A stretch of DNA of 64,000 nucleotides from Chloracidobacterium sp. (GTDB taxonomy: Bacteria; Acidobacteriota; Blastocatellia; Pyrinomonadales; Pyrinomonadaceae). The translations under genes and the position numbers were made by a program. The DNA lies in NCBI GenBank assembly GCA_015075585.1, contig JABTUB010000001.1, positions 868,001-932,000 of the forward strand, in the 5' to 3' direction. The stretch's first letter is position 1. Every line of letters begins with the position of its first letter. This document shows positions 35,469 through 44,264 of this stretch, one piece after another. The notes beneath the pieces were generated by a model. It saw only the letters and a program-made list of their open reading frames with translations, made no database searches and was not told the origin of the DNA.

Positions 35469-35984
35469 TCAGTCTTTAGGAAGCTGTATCGTCCTTTCTT
35501 CTCCGGAAAGATGCCGAGTGGTGTTATCAGTAACCGACGGAGGCACGAGATCGCCGGTCTTGTAGCGGTATTCGACGCTTGCCGGTTCCGTTTGCTGTGG
35601 CGGCAATGCCTGATCGGCCGGTCGGCCCGCGATCTGCGGTGCATTGCCCGCCGCGATCGGCATTCCTCGTTCCGAACGCCGTAATTGCAGATACTGCGCG
35701 ACGCCGCTTCCGAGAGAACCGAAGGCAGGGATCAGCATCCAGAACCACCAGCCCCTTCCTGTTTGTGAAAAAGCAAGGGCGATCGCGACCGCCAAGAACG
35801 CAAGGCCGGTAAAGATCTTAGTAACGGCGCTTTCGAGATAGATCGGCTTTCCCTTTTTATTTAGCGGGTGCACATAGCTCGCGGCTCCGACAAGGGCGCC
35901 CGACACATTGTCGAGGTTGGTGCCGCACTTACGGCAGAATTTTACGCCGTCAAGATTCTGTTGTCCGCAATTCGGGCAAAACAT
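35469..35984 (-). CDS. Zinc-ribbon membrane protein
   Basis: The start ATG 35984 has AAGGAG ten bases upstream. The product, 171 residues, begins with a zinc ribbon of two CxxC pairs (MFCPNCGQQN ... FCRKCGTN). Two adjacent hydrophobic segments in the middle (FTGLAFLAVAIALAFS and GWWFWMLIPAFGSLGSG) are probably a membrane hairpin, and a Pro/Gln-rich tail follows. It is coupled to the upstream methyltransferase gene (seven-base gap). Function is unknown. Confidence 0.7.
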   Translation of the reverse strand: MFCPNCGQQNLDGVKFCRKCGTNLDNVSGALVGAASYVHPLNKKGKPIYLESAVTKIFTGLAFLAVAIALAFSQTGRGWWFWMLIPAFGSLGSGVAQYLQLRRSERGMPIAAGNAPQIAGRPADQALPPQQTEPASVEYRYKTGDLVPPSVTDNTTRHLSGEERTIQLPKD

Positions 35985-35991
35985 ACCGATA

Positions 35992-36798
35992 TCACTCCTT
36001 TCTGCGCTGTCGCATTGCCTCAAACAGTATAACGCCCGCAGCGACGGAAACGTTCAGCGAATCTATTTTTCCATACATAGGAATTTTAACCAAGACATCG
36101 CAGTTTTCCGCGACAAGCCGGTGCAGGCCGCGGCCTTCATTTCCGAGGATCAGAGCGGACGGCGAGCGCCAATCCCATTCTGTGTAGCTCATCTCGGCGT
36201 CGGCGCTTGCCCCGACGGCCCAGATGCCTGCCGCCTTCAGGTCTTCGATGAGCCTGTTCAGGTTGCCTGCTCTTGCGATCTTAACGTACTCGAGAGCTCC
36301 CGCAGATGATTTAGAGACGATATCGGTCAAACCGGCCGCACGGCGTTCGGGAATAATTACGCCGTTGGCCCCCGCACATTCTGCGACGCGAACGGCCGCG
36401 CCAAGGTTTCGCGGGTCCTCAACACCATCAAGCACAAGAATGAGAGCCGGTTCGCGGGCATTGATAACGGCGTCGATCTCAGAATATTCCGCTGAAGCAA
36501 CGACCGCATAAACACCTTGGTGGTTCTTCGCTGCGGGGAAGCGGTCTTTCTTTGCATATTCCCAAGCGATCGAAAGCTCGCGGCAGCGGTCCATTACGTC
36601 GCCCAACCGAGACTCGCGCACACCTTCGGCGAAAACTACCTTCTCGACGCGGCGTGAACCGGCACGTAATACCTCAAGAACCGGAAGAACGCCGAAAATA
36701 CGGTTGTCACCGCTCGATTCATTCCTCAAAGCAATGCCGTGCGGTTCTTGTTTTTGATGTCTTGACCGCCTGTTGTCGACGGGCTTTCGCTGTTTCAT
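35992..36798 (-). CDS. RlmB/TrmH-type rRNA 2'-O-methyltransferase
   Basis: The SpoU/TrmH fold is clear from ILVLDGVEDPRNLGAAVRVAE, the middle motif LILGNEGRGLHRLV, and the C-terminal IPMYGKIDSLNVSVAAGVILFEA with its deep trefoil knot. The N-terminal part has IFGVLPVLEVLRA, as in RlmB (23S rRNA G2251). I choose ATG 36798 as the start (a basic, Lys/Arg-rich leader then follows); an ATG at 36918 would add 40 unsupported residues. No strong ribosome site is visible. Confidence 0.87.
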   Translation of the reverse strand: MKQRKPVDNRRSRHQKQEPHGIALRNESSGDNRIFGVLPVLEVLRAGSRRVEKVVFAEGVRESRLGDVMDRCRELSIAWEYAKKDRFPAAKNHQGVYAVVASAEYSEIDAVINAREPALILVLDGVEDPRNLGAAVRVAECAGANGVIIPERRAAGLTDIVSKSSAGALEYVKIARAGNLNRLIEDLKAAGIWAVGASADAEMSYTEWDWRSPSALILGNEGRGLHRLVAENCDVLVKIPMYGKIDSLNVSVAAGVILFEAMRQRRKE

Positions 36799-37121
36799 AT
36801 CGGCTGGCCGTGCAGCGGCAACAGGCGGCGCAAAGCCGGCCTCGCGCGCTTGCGGCCATTTGCAAATATTAGCACTGCGCCGAACATAATGCTTGACCAT
36901 GTCGGCCAACGAATGCAAACTATAAACAAGGCAATGCTCTAAACGGTGAGCGGATCGATATTAAAACGCTGTTCCAGTGTTCATCACGGTGAGAATTCTA
37001 ATTATCGTTTCGGCTATTTGATACGTATTTGACAGGTTACACTTAAGGGCATCTTCCGACCCGACGCTCATCAGCCTTCCAACAAGCTTTGCCGATACTT
37101 TTGCAATGATCTGAGGTGAAA
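36799..37121. other. Divergent intergenic region (323 bases)
   Basis: It lies between the RlmB-like gene and the NYN gene. A perfect TTGACA at 37029-37034 points towards the NYN gene but no acceptable -10 box is found 16-18 bases on. No further gene or structured RNA is supported. Part of the left side may be coding if the longer RlmB start is used. Confidence 0.4.
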
Positions 37122-37748
37122 ATGCAGTTCGGCAACGGGACAAGCTCGTCCTGGCAATTCGGCCATCGCGGCCGTGTTGCCGTATTCATAGACGGGAATA
37201 ATCTATTTCACGCGGCCCGCTTCCACGGGATCGATATCGACTATAATCGCTTGCTTCGCATCCTGCTCGGCGACGGCAGGCTGTTGAGGGCTTTCTTTTA
37301 CACCGGCGTTGATGTCGGAGCGGAAAGGCAGCAGGGCTTTCTGCTTTGGATGCGGCGTAACGGATTTCGCGTCGTGCAAAAGGAACTGAAGACGTTCTAC
37401 GACGGTACGCGAAAGGCCAATCTCGATGTCGAGATCGCCGTTGATATGCTCTCACTGGCGGGACGATACGACACTGCGGTGCTCGTTTCGGGCGATGAGG
37501 ATTTCGTTTATGCGGTAAACGCCGTTGCGTATAAGGGCTGCAGGGTCGAGGTCGCCGGCTTCCGCTCGAATACGGCCCCGCGGCTTATCGACGTCGCGGA
37601 TTTCTTTATCGACCTCGGCGATATCGCGGACGCTATCCGAAAAGATTCGTCCCAGACGGATGATTACGAGATACCGGCGTATATGCCGGATGAAGTTGAC
37701 CGGCGGCCGTCGCCCGACAACGACAATTCTGACGATCTTGTCCGCTGA
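37122..37748 (+). CDS. NYN-domain (LabA/DUF88-type) putative RNase
   Basis: The 208-residue protein has the PIN-like NYN fold. The metal-binding acidic residues are seen in FIDGNNLFHAA near the N-terminus, VDVEIAVDML (about residue 105), and LVSGDEDFVYAVNAV (about 127). The ATG at 37122 is chosen over a GTG six bases earlier because GAGG lies five bases before it. LabA-family members are thought to be single-stranded RNA nucleases. The C-terminal about 30 residues are disordered and acidic. Confidence 0.85.
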   Translation: MQFGNGTSSSWQFGHRGRVAVFIDGNNLFHAARFHGIDIDYNRLLRILLGDGRLLRAFFYTGVDVGAERQQGFLLWMRRNGFRVVQKELKTFYDGTRKANLDVEIAVDMLSLAGRYDTAVLVSGDEDFVYAVNAVAYKGCRVEVAGFRSNTAPRLIDVADFFIDLGDIADAIRKDSSQTDDYEIPAYMPDEVDRRPSPDNDNSDDLVR

Positions 37749-37755
37749 TGGAACA

Positions 37756-38130
37756 ATGAAGCTATTCTCCGTCGAGGAAGCGAACCGCGTCCTCGCAGAT
37801 ATCATACCGTCGCTTTTTGAACTGCGGGACCTTGATCTCCGAGTTGAAAGGGCTAGAGAAGCTGCTCGTGCCGCCGCCGATCTCTCGAAATTCGGCGGTG
37901 GTATGCCGGGCGGAACAGCATACGTTAAAGACCTTTACGCGGTCGGCAGGATCGTCATTGAGCTAAGCGAACTTGGCATCGAGATCAAGGATCACTCCCG
38001 CGGCCTGATCGATTTTCCGAGCCTGCGGAATGACCGCATCGTTCTATTGTGTTGGGAGATCGGTGACGGCGAACGTATATCCTGGTGGCATGAAGCCGAG
38101 GCAGGTTATGCCGGGCGGCAGCCGCTTTGA
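37756..38130 (+). CDS. DUF2203-family protein
   Basis: The 124-residue protein begins MKLFSVEEANRVL, typical of DUF2203, and ends WWHEAEAGYAGRQPL with the conserved C-terminal block (IVLLCWEIGDGERISWWHE). The residues in between are helical. The start is ATG 37756, eight bases after the NYN stop; longer in-frame codons upstream only overlap the NYN gene. The function of this family is unknown. It is likely co-transcribed with the NYN gene. Confidence 0.85.
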   Translation: MKLFSVEEANRVLADIIPSLFELRDLDLRVERAREAARAAADLSKFGGGMPGGTAYVKDLYAVGRIVIELSELGIEIKDHSRGLIDFPSLRNDRIVLLCWEIGDGERISWWHEAEAGYAGRQPL

Positions 38131-38221
38131 ACACGCGGATCGGGGTCGAAAAGGATTTTTCCACAGCTTAGGTATTATCAGCAGTATTTTGATAAGCGCT
38201 TTGTGTATGTGCGCTTTACTA

Positions 38222-38251
38222 TTGACCTCTTAAAGTGATCTCTGATATTAT
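38222..38251 (+). promoter_or_regulatory. Sigma-70-like promoter of the RDD gene
   Basis: TTGACC (38222-38227) and TATTAT (38246-38251) are separated by 18 bp. Both boxes are five of six to consensus, and the implied start is about 45 bases before the ATG at 38302. Confidence 0.6.
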
Positions 38252-38301
38252 CACCTCGTTTTGATTTAGGTCTCATTTCTTTCCGAGCGAAATTTCCGGC
38301 T

Positions 38302-39528
38302 ATGGGTTGTTTGGTATGTGAACGTGACTTTGCAGCGGCTTTGTCGGTTTGCCCGACATGCGGCTCGATGCGCGGGGATACCGTTCGTGAGGAAATGCAG
38401 ATAAAGCGCTCCCTCGTCGGCACTCCGCTCGCCGCACAAGCAGCGTCCGCCGGTCTGTCGCCCTCATCCGCTGAAAAGCGCTCTGTCACCAGCGAGTTCT
38501 TGCGTATGAATACATCTCCGACATTGGTTGAATTCCAGACGAAAAGTGCGCCGATACCCGAATGGCGTTTACAGCTGCAGAATGCCGTGCGAGCCAGAAA
38601 GGGAATGGCTGCGTCCGATCAGGAGACATCCCTGCATAAGGCAAAGGCGTCGCCCTTGCCAAAGGCGGAGATGTCTTCGGCACCGGATATCAAAGATCCC
38701 GATCCTCGCCTTGCCAAGGCTTTGAAGCGCGTTGATAATTCGCGAAGCCGCTTTTTGCCGCCGGAGCCGAAGAAGGCGTATTTCGAACCGCGTCCGCCGC
38801 AAGAGAAGAGCTATCGTTTTGACGTGCTGACATCTGAGGTTTCGCCTGCGGTCGAACGTCCCGCGACCGTAAATGCAACGCCGAGGCCCGCATTGGTCCC
38901 TATCTCGAACACTGTAAAGCGTGAGACGAACAAGCTTCCCAAGCTCGAAGAATCTGCACGGAAGAAGATCGAGAAAGTAGAAAAGATCGCTGCAATTGAG
39001 CCCGACGATGCGTCTGACAAAGAACTTGGCCAACGTATAATGATCGCCGCTGAGGGCACAGATACAGCCAAGGGCGTCCCTGCGGAAACAGAATTCATCG
39101 ACGACCTCGCACCCATTGCAATGCGGTTCAATGCGGGGCTTTTTGATTTACTGATCGCCCTCGTCGTAAGCATGCTCTTGTTGTCGCCCATCGTTTTCGG
39201 CGGCGGTGAGTGGGCCAGTGTGGGCGGCTTTCTTGTGCTTATCGGTACGACCGCGCTCGTCCTTTTCATTTATTCGACGCTGGCAGTCGGCTTTTACGGA
39301 CGTACGTTCGGAATGCACCAATTCTCGCTCGAACTGGTCGATGCTGAGGAGAATGCGTACCCGACGCTCCGTCAATCGGCCGTCAGTGCGGCACTCTATC
39401 TTGTATCACTTATGCTGAGCGGCCTCGGATTCGTGACGATATTCTTTAACGAAGAGAAACGCGCCGTGCACGACCTGCTTTCGGGCACGATAATGGTTCG
39501 CGAATTCGTCGAGGACGAGGACGATTGA
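38302..39528 (+). CDS. RDD-family membrane protein with zinc-ribbon N-terminus
   Basis: The 408-residue protein starts with two CxxC pairs (CLVCERD ... CPTCGS), a probable small zinc ribbon. A long, charged, probably disordered linker runs from about residue 30 to 265. The C-terminal RDD domain begins IAMRFNAGLFDLLIALV and includes the Arg and Asp residues that name the family, with three membrane helices. RDD proteins are poorly understood membrane proteins; ion transport has been proposed for some. It has its own promoter. Confidence 0.8.
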   Translation: MGCLVCERDFAAALSVCPTCGSMRGDTVREEMQIKRSLVGTPLAAQAASAGLSPSSAEKRSVTSEFLRMNTSPTLVEFQTKSAPIPEWRLQLQNAVRARKGMAASDQETSLHKAKASPLPKAEMSSAPDIKDPDPRLAKALKRVDNSRSRFLPPEPKKAYFEPRPPQEKSYRFDVLTSEVSPAVERPATVNATPRPALVPISNTVKRETNKLPKLEESARKKIEKVEKIAAIEPDDASDKELGQRIMIAAEGTDTAKGVPAETEFIDDLAPIAMRFNAGLFDLLIALVVSMLLLSPIVFGGGEWASVGGFLVLIGTTALVLFIYSTLAVGFYGRTFGMHQFSLELVDAEENAYPTLRQSAVSAALYLVSLMLSGLGFVTIFFNEEKRAVHDLLSGTIMVREFVEDEDD

Positions 39529-39549
39529 GCATCGCTTTGCCGTGGCCCG

Positions 39550-40449
39550 ATGCCTGATACACAAGATCGTACTGACAACTCGATCCTCCGCGAGCAGGCT
39601 GAAAAGCTTGCCGCACAACCGAAACGCCGTTTGGCTAACCGAATCAAACGGCTGAACAGGCTCCTTGCCAACCTCAACGGCGACCTTGCAAGATATGGCG
39701 ACCCTGCCGTTTCAAAGAGATACGGGGAACTTATACTGGCAAGCCTGCGGACGGCCGTCCGCGATGGCGACGTGATACGCCTTGCCGATCTTTACGATGA
39801 AGGCCAGCCTGAGATCTCGATCGAGGGCGACCGGAACAAGACTCTGAGCGAGATAGCAGAGGCGTATTTCAAGCGTTATGCAAAGGCCAGAAGTGCCGTC
39901 AAGGTCGTTAATGAACGGCGAACAGCGGCCGAGGCCGAGCGTTCTGAGGCCGAGGCGAAACTAGCTCAGATAGGATCCGCGGTCGATGCACTCGACATGG
40001 AATTTCTCTCCGGCCTCGAAGCACAGCCGCCAAAGCAGCGTCCGGCATCCAAAAAGACAAAAGCGGAATTGGCTTACAGGGGCGTTCGGCGTTTCATTTC
40101 GAGTGACGGATTTGAAATATGGGTCGGGAAAAAGGCGGCGGATAACGATCACCTGACGTTCCGAATAGCAAAGTCACTCGATGTTTGGCTCCACGCTGCC
40201 GATCATCCGGGGTCGCACGTCGTTATCCGCGATTCGGGGCGTAAACAACTGCCCGAGAGGACGCTGCGCGAGGCGGCTGAACTTGCCGCGTTCTACAGCG
40301 ATGCTCGCGGCCAGACTAAAGCGGCGGTGCGGCATACGCAAAGAAAATTCGTCAATAAACCAAAAAAGGCCGCACCGGGAATGGTGAGCCTTTCGGGTTT
40401 CAAGACGATCCTGGTCGAGCCGAAAGTGGCCGTCAAACAAAAGGAATAA
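39550..40449 (+). CDS. Stand-alone NFACT-R (RqcH C-domain-like) protein
   Basis: The 299-residue protein has an N-terminal coiled-coil region (residues about 12-160, e.g. NERRTAAEAERSEAEAKLAQ). The C-terminal domain matches the NFACT-R core: GFEIWVGKKAADNDHLTFR, then DVWLHAADHPGSHVVIRD, and a basic RHTQRKFVNKPK. Full RqcH/Fbp/Rqc2 proteins have about 560 residues with an N-terminal NFACT-N module; that part is missing here, so this is a short form. NFACT-R binds ribosome or tRNA surfaces in ribosome-quality-control factors. Its role here is inferred. Confidence 0.85.
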   Translation: MPDTQDRTDNSILREQAEKLAAQPKRRLANRIKRLNRLLANLNGDLARYGDPAVSKRYGELILASLRTAVRDGDVIRLADLYDEGQPEISIEGDRNKTLSEIAEAYFKRYAKARSAVKVVNERRTAAEAERSEAEAKLAQIGSAVDALDMEFLSGLEAQPPKQRPASKKTKAELAYRGVRRFISSDGFEIWVGKKAADNDHLTFRIAKSLDVWLHAADHPGSHVVIRDSGRKQLPERTLREAAELAAFYSDARGQTKAAVRHTQRKFVNKPKKAAPGMVSLSGFKTILVEPKVAVKQKE

Positions 40450-40452
40450 GCA

Positions 40453-41064
40453 TTATTCCGCAAGGATCGTTTCGATGGTTTCTTTCATCTTGTTGACGGT
40501 TTTTGGATCGCCGCCAAGGAATACACCACGGAGACGCCCTTGGCGATCGACCACCAGACTCTGCGGCACGCCGTCAAAATTCGTAACCTTGGCGATGTCG
40601 CGTATGGAATTCAACGGGATACGAGCCAACTCGTAATTGATCTTCATCTTCTCGGCAAATTTTTGTATCGTCTCAGTATCTTCCGGTTTGCCGCTGCCGT
40701 CACCGACATCAAGGCCGATGACCTGAACGCCGCTTTCCTTGTACTTATCGTTGATCGCTATAAGCTCGGGTATCTCGGCCCTGCACGGGCCGCACCACGT
40801 TGCCCAAAGGTTAAGCAAAAGGACGTTGCCTTTTCGATCCTGCGGCTTGAACTTCGTTCCGTCGAGCATCTCGAATTCTGCATTTGCAACCAGCGAGTTC
40901 AGCGGCGGATACGATGAGGCCGGAGGTGCGGGTGAGGCCGCATTGACGCCCGCCGGCGGCTGCACCGCGGCGGTATTCGTCGCCGTACCGCCGCAGCCTA
41001 TAAAGAGCTGACCAATAAGAAAACATGAGCAGGCAAGTGCAAGCGATCTGAAAAAGAACTTCAT
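40453..41064 (-). CDS. TlpA/ResA-like thioredoxin-fold lipoprotein
   Basis: The 203-residue protein has a signal with lipobox-like LFIGC at about residue 24, then a Pro/Ala-rich spacer. The thioredoxin domain carries the active site WATWCGPCR (WCxPC) with the cis-Pro region GVPQSLVVD further on. Such proteins reduce or oxidise cysteines of exported proteins, often in cytochrome c maturation. The stop codon is four bases from that of the convergent NFACT-R gene. It starts 13 bases after the FHA-ABC gene stop and may be its operon partner. Confidence 0.88.
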   Translation of the reverse strand: MKFFFRSLALACSCFLIGQLFIGCGGTATNTAAVQPPAGVNAASPAPPASSYPPLNSLVANAEFEMLDGTKFKPQDRKGNVLLLNLWATWCGPCRAEIPELIAINDKYKESGVQVIGLDVGDGSGKPEDTETIQKFAEKMKINYELARIPLNSIRDIAKVTNFDGVPQSLVVDRQGRLRGVFLGGDPKTVNKMKETIETILAE

Positions 41065-41077
41065 AACAAGCAGAGAA

Positions 41078-44000
41078 TTATCGAATATCCCGAAACCGAA
41101 GTACGATCATCGTCGCGATAGTCAATAAACCAAACATTATCACTAATACCAGTTGGTTCAAAACTTCATTCATCCACGGGTGCAGGAACGTAATATAGCC
41201 GCTGAGGCTTTCGGGCAGTTTTTTGGGGCTGGGCAGAGGCGGAGGAGCATCGAGGTCCGGGATGTGCGGTGTCTGGCCCTCATCAAGTGCTTTACGGAGG
41301 CGATCCACCTTCCTGTCGAGCGAACGCTTATATTCCTCGAGTTTTGCCTTGGTTTCGTTAAAAGCGTTCTCGTTCTCGGTCTCGACCTGCCGATAGAGGC
41401 CTTGTCCGCCGGTGCTGCCGGTCAGTGAGGCTCCTTCGGGATCAAGCGTGTCGAGTGTCGAGAAGCGTTTCATGGTATCGAACGACCATGCGGCCGGCAC
41501 CGCGAGGCTGATCGGTTTTGACAAGCCTGTCGGCACGCCGAATATGCCGGAAAAGAGTATTTGCGGGATCAAGATCAACGGGACAAGGCTGGTTGCCATC
41601 TCCGATGTGCGCACCAATGCGGAGATAAGCAGGCCCGTCGCTATGCCGACGCCTGCGCTGAGGATCATTGTCCAAAATTGCTGCAGCCCGAGCATCTCAC
41701 CCGGCATCGACATAAGCCCTGCGATATCGAGGAACTTGAGCGGCAGGAACAGCAGCAGGCACTGAACGAACACGATGATGCCAAGTACCGTCAGCTTCGA
41801 TGCGACGTAAGGCATAAGGCCGAGGTTGACCATGCGTTCTCGTTCGTAAACAGGGCGTTCGCGGACGATCTCGCGTGCCGAAACACTTGTCCCGAACCAA
41901 ATAGCAACGATCGCCAGAACAAAATACGGCAAGTCGCGCGGAAGATCGTTACCGAGAACTATGAACGTCAAGAATGCGATGATCGGTGCCTGTCCGAAGA
42001 GGATCAGCAAATTAAGCTTATCTTTTCGAAGGACCTCGAAATAGCGTTTTGAAAGGGTTGCCCATTGACGTATCGAACCGCCAAGCCCGAGGCGGCCACG
42101 CCTGCCGGTGCCTTTGTCCTCGACATTCTCCAGCGAGCGCTGCGGCTCTTCGATGTATTCAGCGTACTGCGGTGCTGAGCGGAAGCTCTTACGCCACTTT
42201 TCGGCGGTTTCGCCGGTGATCGAGGCCCGTGCCTTTTCGCCGTTCGCCCGCACGCCTGCCTCTATCGGAGCCTCGAGTTTGTCAAAGAGTTCCTTATAAT
42301 TCGCCGCACCAAGATGCTTTAGAGCATCAGCAGGCGGACCGAAGAAGACAAGCCGTCCGCTCATCAGCACAACGATCTTGTCGAACAGGCTTACATTCTC
42401 CATCGCGTGGGTTGTAAGCACGACGGTGCGGCCGGAGGCTGCGATCTGTCGGAAAAGCCGCATTATCTTTTCTTCGGTTGCGGGGTCAAGCCCCGAGGTC
42501 GGTTCGTCAAGGAAGATGATCGACGGCTTTGTGATCAGCTCGACGGCGATCGAAACACGTTTACGCTGGCCGCCTGAAAGCTGACTGACCGGCACTTCGC
42601 GGCGTTCTGTAAGGCCGGTAACGTCAAGGACATCCTCGATCGTGCGTTCGATCTCGGCGGGCGAGACATCACGAGAAAGACGGAGCTTTGCGACGTAATA
42701 GAGAGTTCTGTAAACCGTCAGCTCGCGATGGATTATATCGTCCTGAGGCACATAACCGATCGACTGCTTGAGCGAGTCGATGTGGCTGTAAAGATCGAGA
42801 TTGTTGATATATACGCGCCCGGACGTAGCGGGCCAAACGCCGTTGAGCGCCGTCATCAACATTGATTTGCCCGCACCCGAAGGCCCGAGAAGCCCTACGA
42901 ACTCGTTCGGCTGTATCGTAAGCGAGATATCGTCGAGCAGGCGAAGGCTGCCGATATCGCGGGTGATTGCTACCGCGTCGATACGCGCCTTCGAACGCAC
43001 ATCGAACACCTGAACGCCGCCTGCGGGATCGACACGTATTTCGAACGAGCCGATCAGAACCTTGTCATTCGGCCCGATGGAACGCCGCGAAACGCGCTCG
43101 CCATTGACGAATACGCCGTTGGTCGAGCCGAGATCGTCAATTACGATGTCGCTGCCCGAACGCAAGAGCCGAGCGTGCTTTGAAGATATCTGCAGGCCGT
43201 CGAGCGAGATGTCATTCTCGGCCGCGCGGCCGATCGTCAGCTCTTTCCGGTCGCCGAAGGACAGCGACATCAAGAGGTGTGCCTCGCCGGTGCTTTCCAG
43301 TGAGGTTCCCTCCGAAAGGGTGTCGAGCCGGAACATCATCGTTTTGCCGTGTCCCTGCTGCAGATCGGCGACGGCAAACGACGGGTCGGAAAGTGCGATA
43401 GAACGGTGGCTTGTTATATCCGCTCCGGGCGGCGCGGGCTTTGACGGAGCGTCGAACCGTAAGATCGGGCCGCTGATGCCGAGGCGAATGAGATCGTTGT
43501 TGTAAAGCGGCGTCGCTGACGTGATCCGCTGTTCATTGATGAATGTTCCGTTAAAGCTTTCGTTGTCCTCGATGACAATGGCCGAGCCTTCGGTGCGAAT
43601 AACCGCGTGGCGCCTCGATACGATGACCTGATCGGTCGGAAAGACGATCTCGCAGGTTTTGTCGCGGCCTATCGAGAGCGTGCCGGCGCTGAGAACTACC
43701 GGCGGCCGCTGCGGTTCGTCAACAAAGATGAACCGTGTCGAGCTTGATCCGACGGCACCTGTCCGTGCGGGCGGCTTTGGCGGTTCCGGCGGCACTTCCA
43801 GCGGTTTGATCGGCATCTCGACCGACGGTACCGAAATGCGTCCCGCGGAACGAGGTGCCGGGCCTTCAGCGGTAACTTCGAACCAGACCACTTCGCAGAT
43901 GGGGCCGTCCGTACCGAACCGTATCTGATCGCCGGCTGCGACGGCCGCCGGTGCGGTGATCCTTACGCCATTCAAGTAAGTTCCGTAGCTCGAGTTCTGA

Positions 44001-44188
44001 TCCACGATGAACCAGCGACCCTCGTTGTGCATAAGCTCAGCGTGCCGCCGCGAAACCATCGGATGGCGATCGTTGTCGAACGCCACGTCACAATTCGCCT
44101 TATCACGGCCGAAGCGTATAACCGCTTGATCGAAGTTTAACTCTTCACGACCGCCGCCGACTGCAGTTTTGGACAGAATGATCTTCAT
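41078..44188 (-). CDS. ABC transporter fused to three FHA domains
   Basis: The 1036-residue protein has three forkhead-associated domains in tandem at roughly residues 22-98, 160-240 and 310-395, each with the GR...SRRH or SKH...N-G pattern that reads phosphothreonine. An ABC ATPase follows (about 410-640): Walker A GPSGAGKS, signature LSGGQRKRVSIA, Walker B IIFLDEPTSGLDP. The last about 320 residues have at least six membrane helices of the ABC-2/ABCG type, ending in a membrane-anchor helix. It is likely an exporter controlled by Ser/Thr phosphorylation. The substrate is unknown. Confidence 0.88.
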   Translation of the reverse strand: MKIILSKTAVGGGREELNFDQAVIRFGRDKANCDVAFDNDRHPMVSRRHAELMHNEGRWFIVDQNSSYGTYLNGVRITAPAAVAAGDQIRFGTDGPICEVVWFEVTAEGPAPRSAGRISVPSVEMPIKPLEVPPEPPKPPARTGAVGSSSTRFIFVDEPQRPPVVLSAGTLSIGRDKTCEIVFPTDQVIVSRRHAVIRTEGSAIVIEDNESFNGTFINEQRITSATPLYNNDLIRLGISGPILRFDAPSKPAPPGADITSHRSIALSDPSFAVADLQQGHGKTMMFRLDTLSEGTSLESTGEAHLLMSLSFGDRKELTIGRAAENDISLDGLQISSKHARLLRSGSDIVIDDLGSTNGVFVNGERVSRRSIGPNDKVLIGSFEIRVDPAGGVQVFDVRSKARIDAVAITRDIGSLRLLDDISLTIQPNEFVGLLGPSGAGKSMLMTALNGVWPATSGRVYINNLDLYSHIDSLKQSIGYVPQDDIIHRELTVYRTLYYVAKLRLSRDVSPAEIERTIEDVLDVTGLTERREVPVSQLSGGQRKRVSIAVELITKPSIIFLDEPTSGLDPATEEKIMRLFRQIAASGRTVVLTTHAMENVSLFDKIVVLMSGRLVFFGPPADALKHLGAANYKELFDKLEAPIEAGVRANGEKARASITGETAEKWRKSFRSAPQYAEYIEEPQRSLENVEDKGTGRRGRLGLGGSIRQWATLSKRYFEVLRKDKLNLLILFGQAPIIAFLTFIVLGNDLPRDLPYFVLAIVAIWFGTSVSAREIVRERPVYERERMVNLGLMPYVASKLTVLGIIVFVQCLLLFLPLKFLDIAGLMSMPGEMLGLQQFWTMILSAGVGIATGLLISALVRTSEMATSLVPLILIPQILFSGIFGVPTGLSKPISLAVPAAWSFDTMKRFSTLDTLDPEGASLTGSTGGQGLYRQVETENENAFNETKAKLEEYKRSLDRKVDRLRKALDEGQTPHIPDLDAPPPLPSPKKLPESLSGYITFLHPWMNEVLNQLVLVIMFGLLTIATMIVLRFRDIR

Positions 44189-44264
44189 CTTGAACGCAGA
44201 TAGATTAGCAGAAGATGCACCGTTTGCGGTAATATTTTGATGCTTTCATTTTCCAAAGGGACTT

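Noticed and set aside
37029..37034. Perfect TTGACA before the NYN gene
   Set aside because: No acceptable -10 hexamer lies 16-18 bases downstream, so a promoter is not supported.
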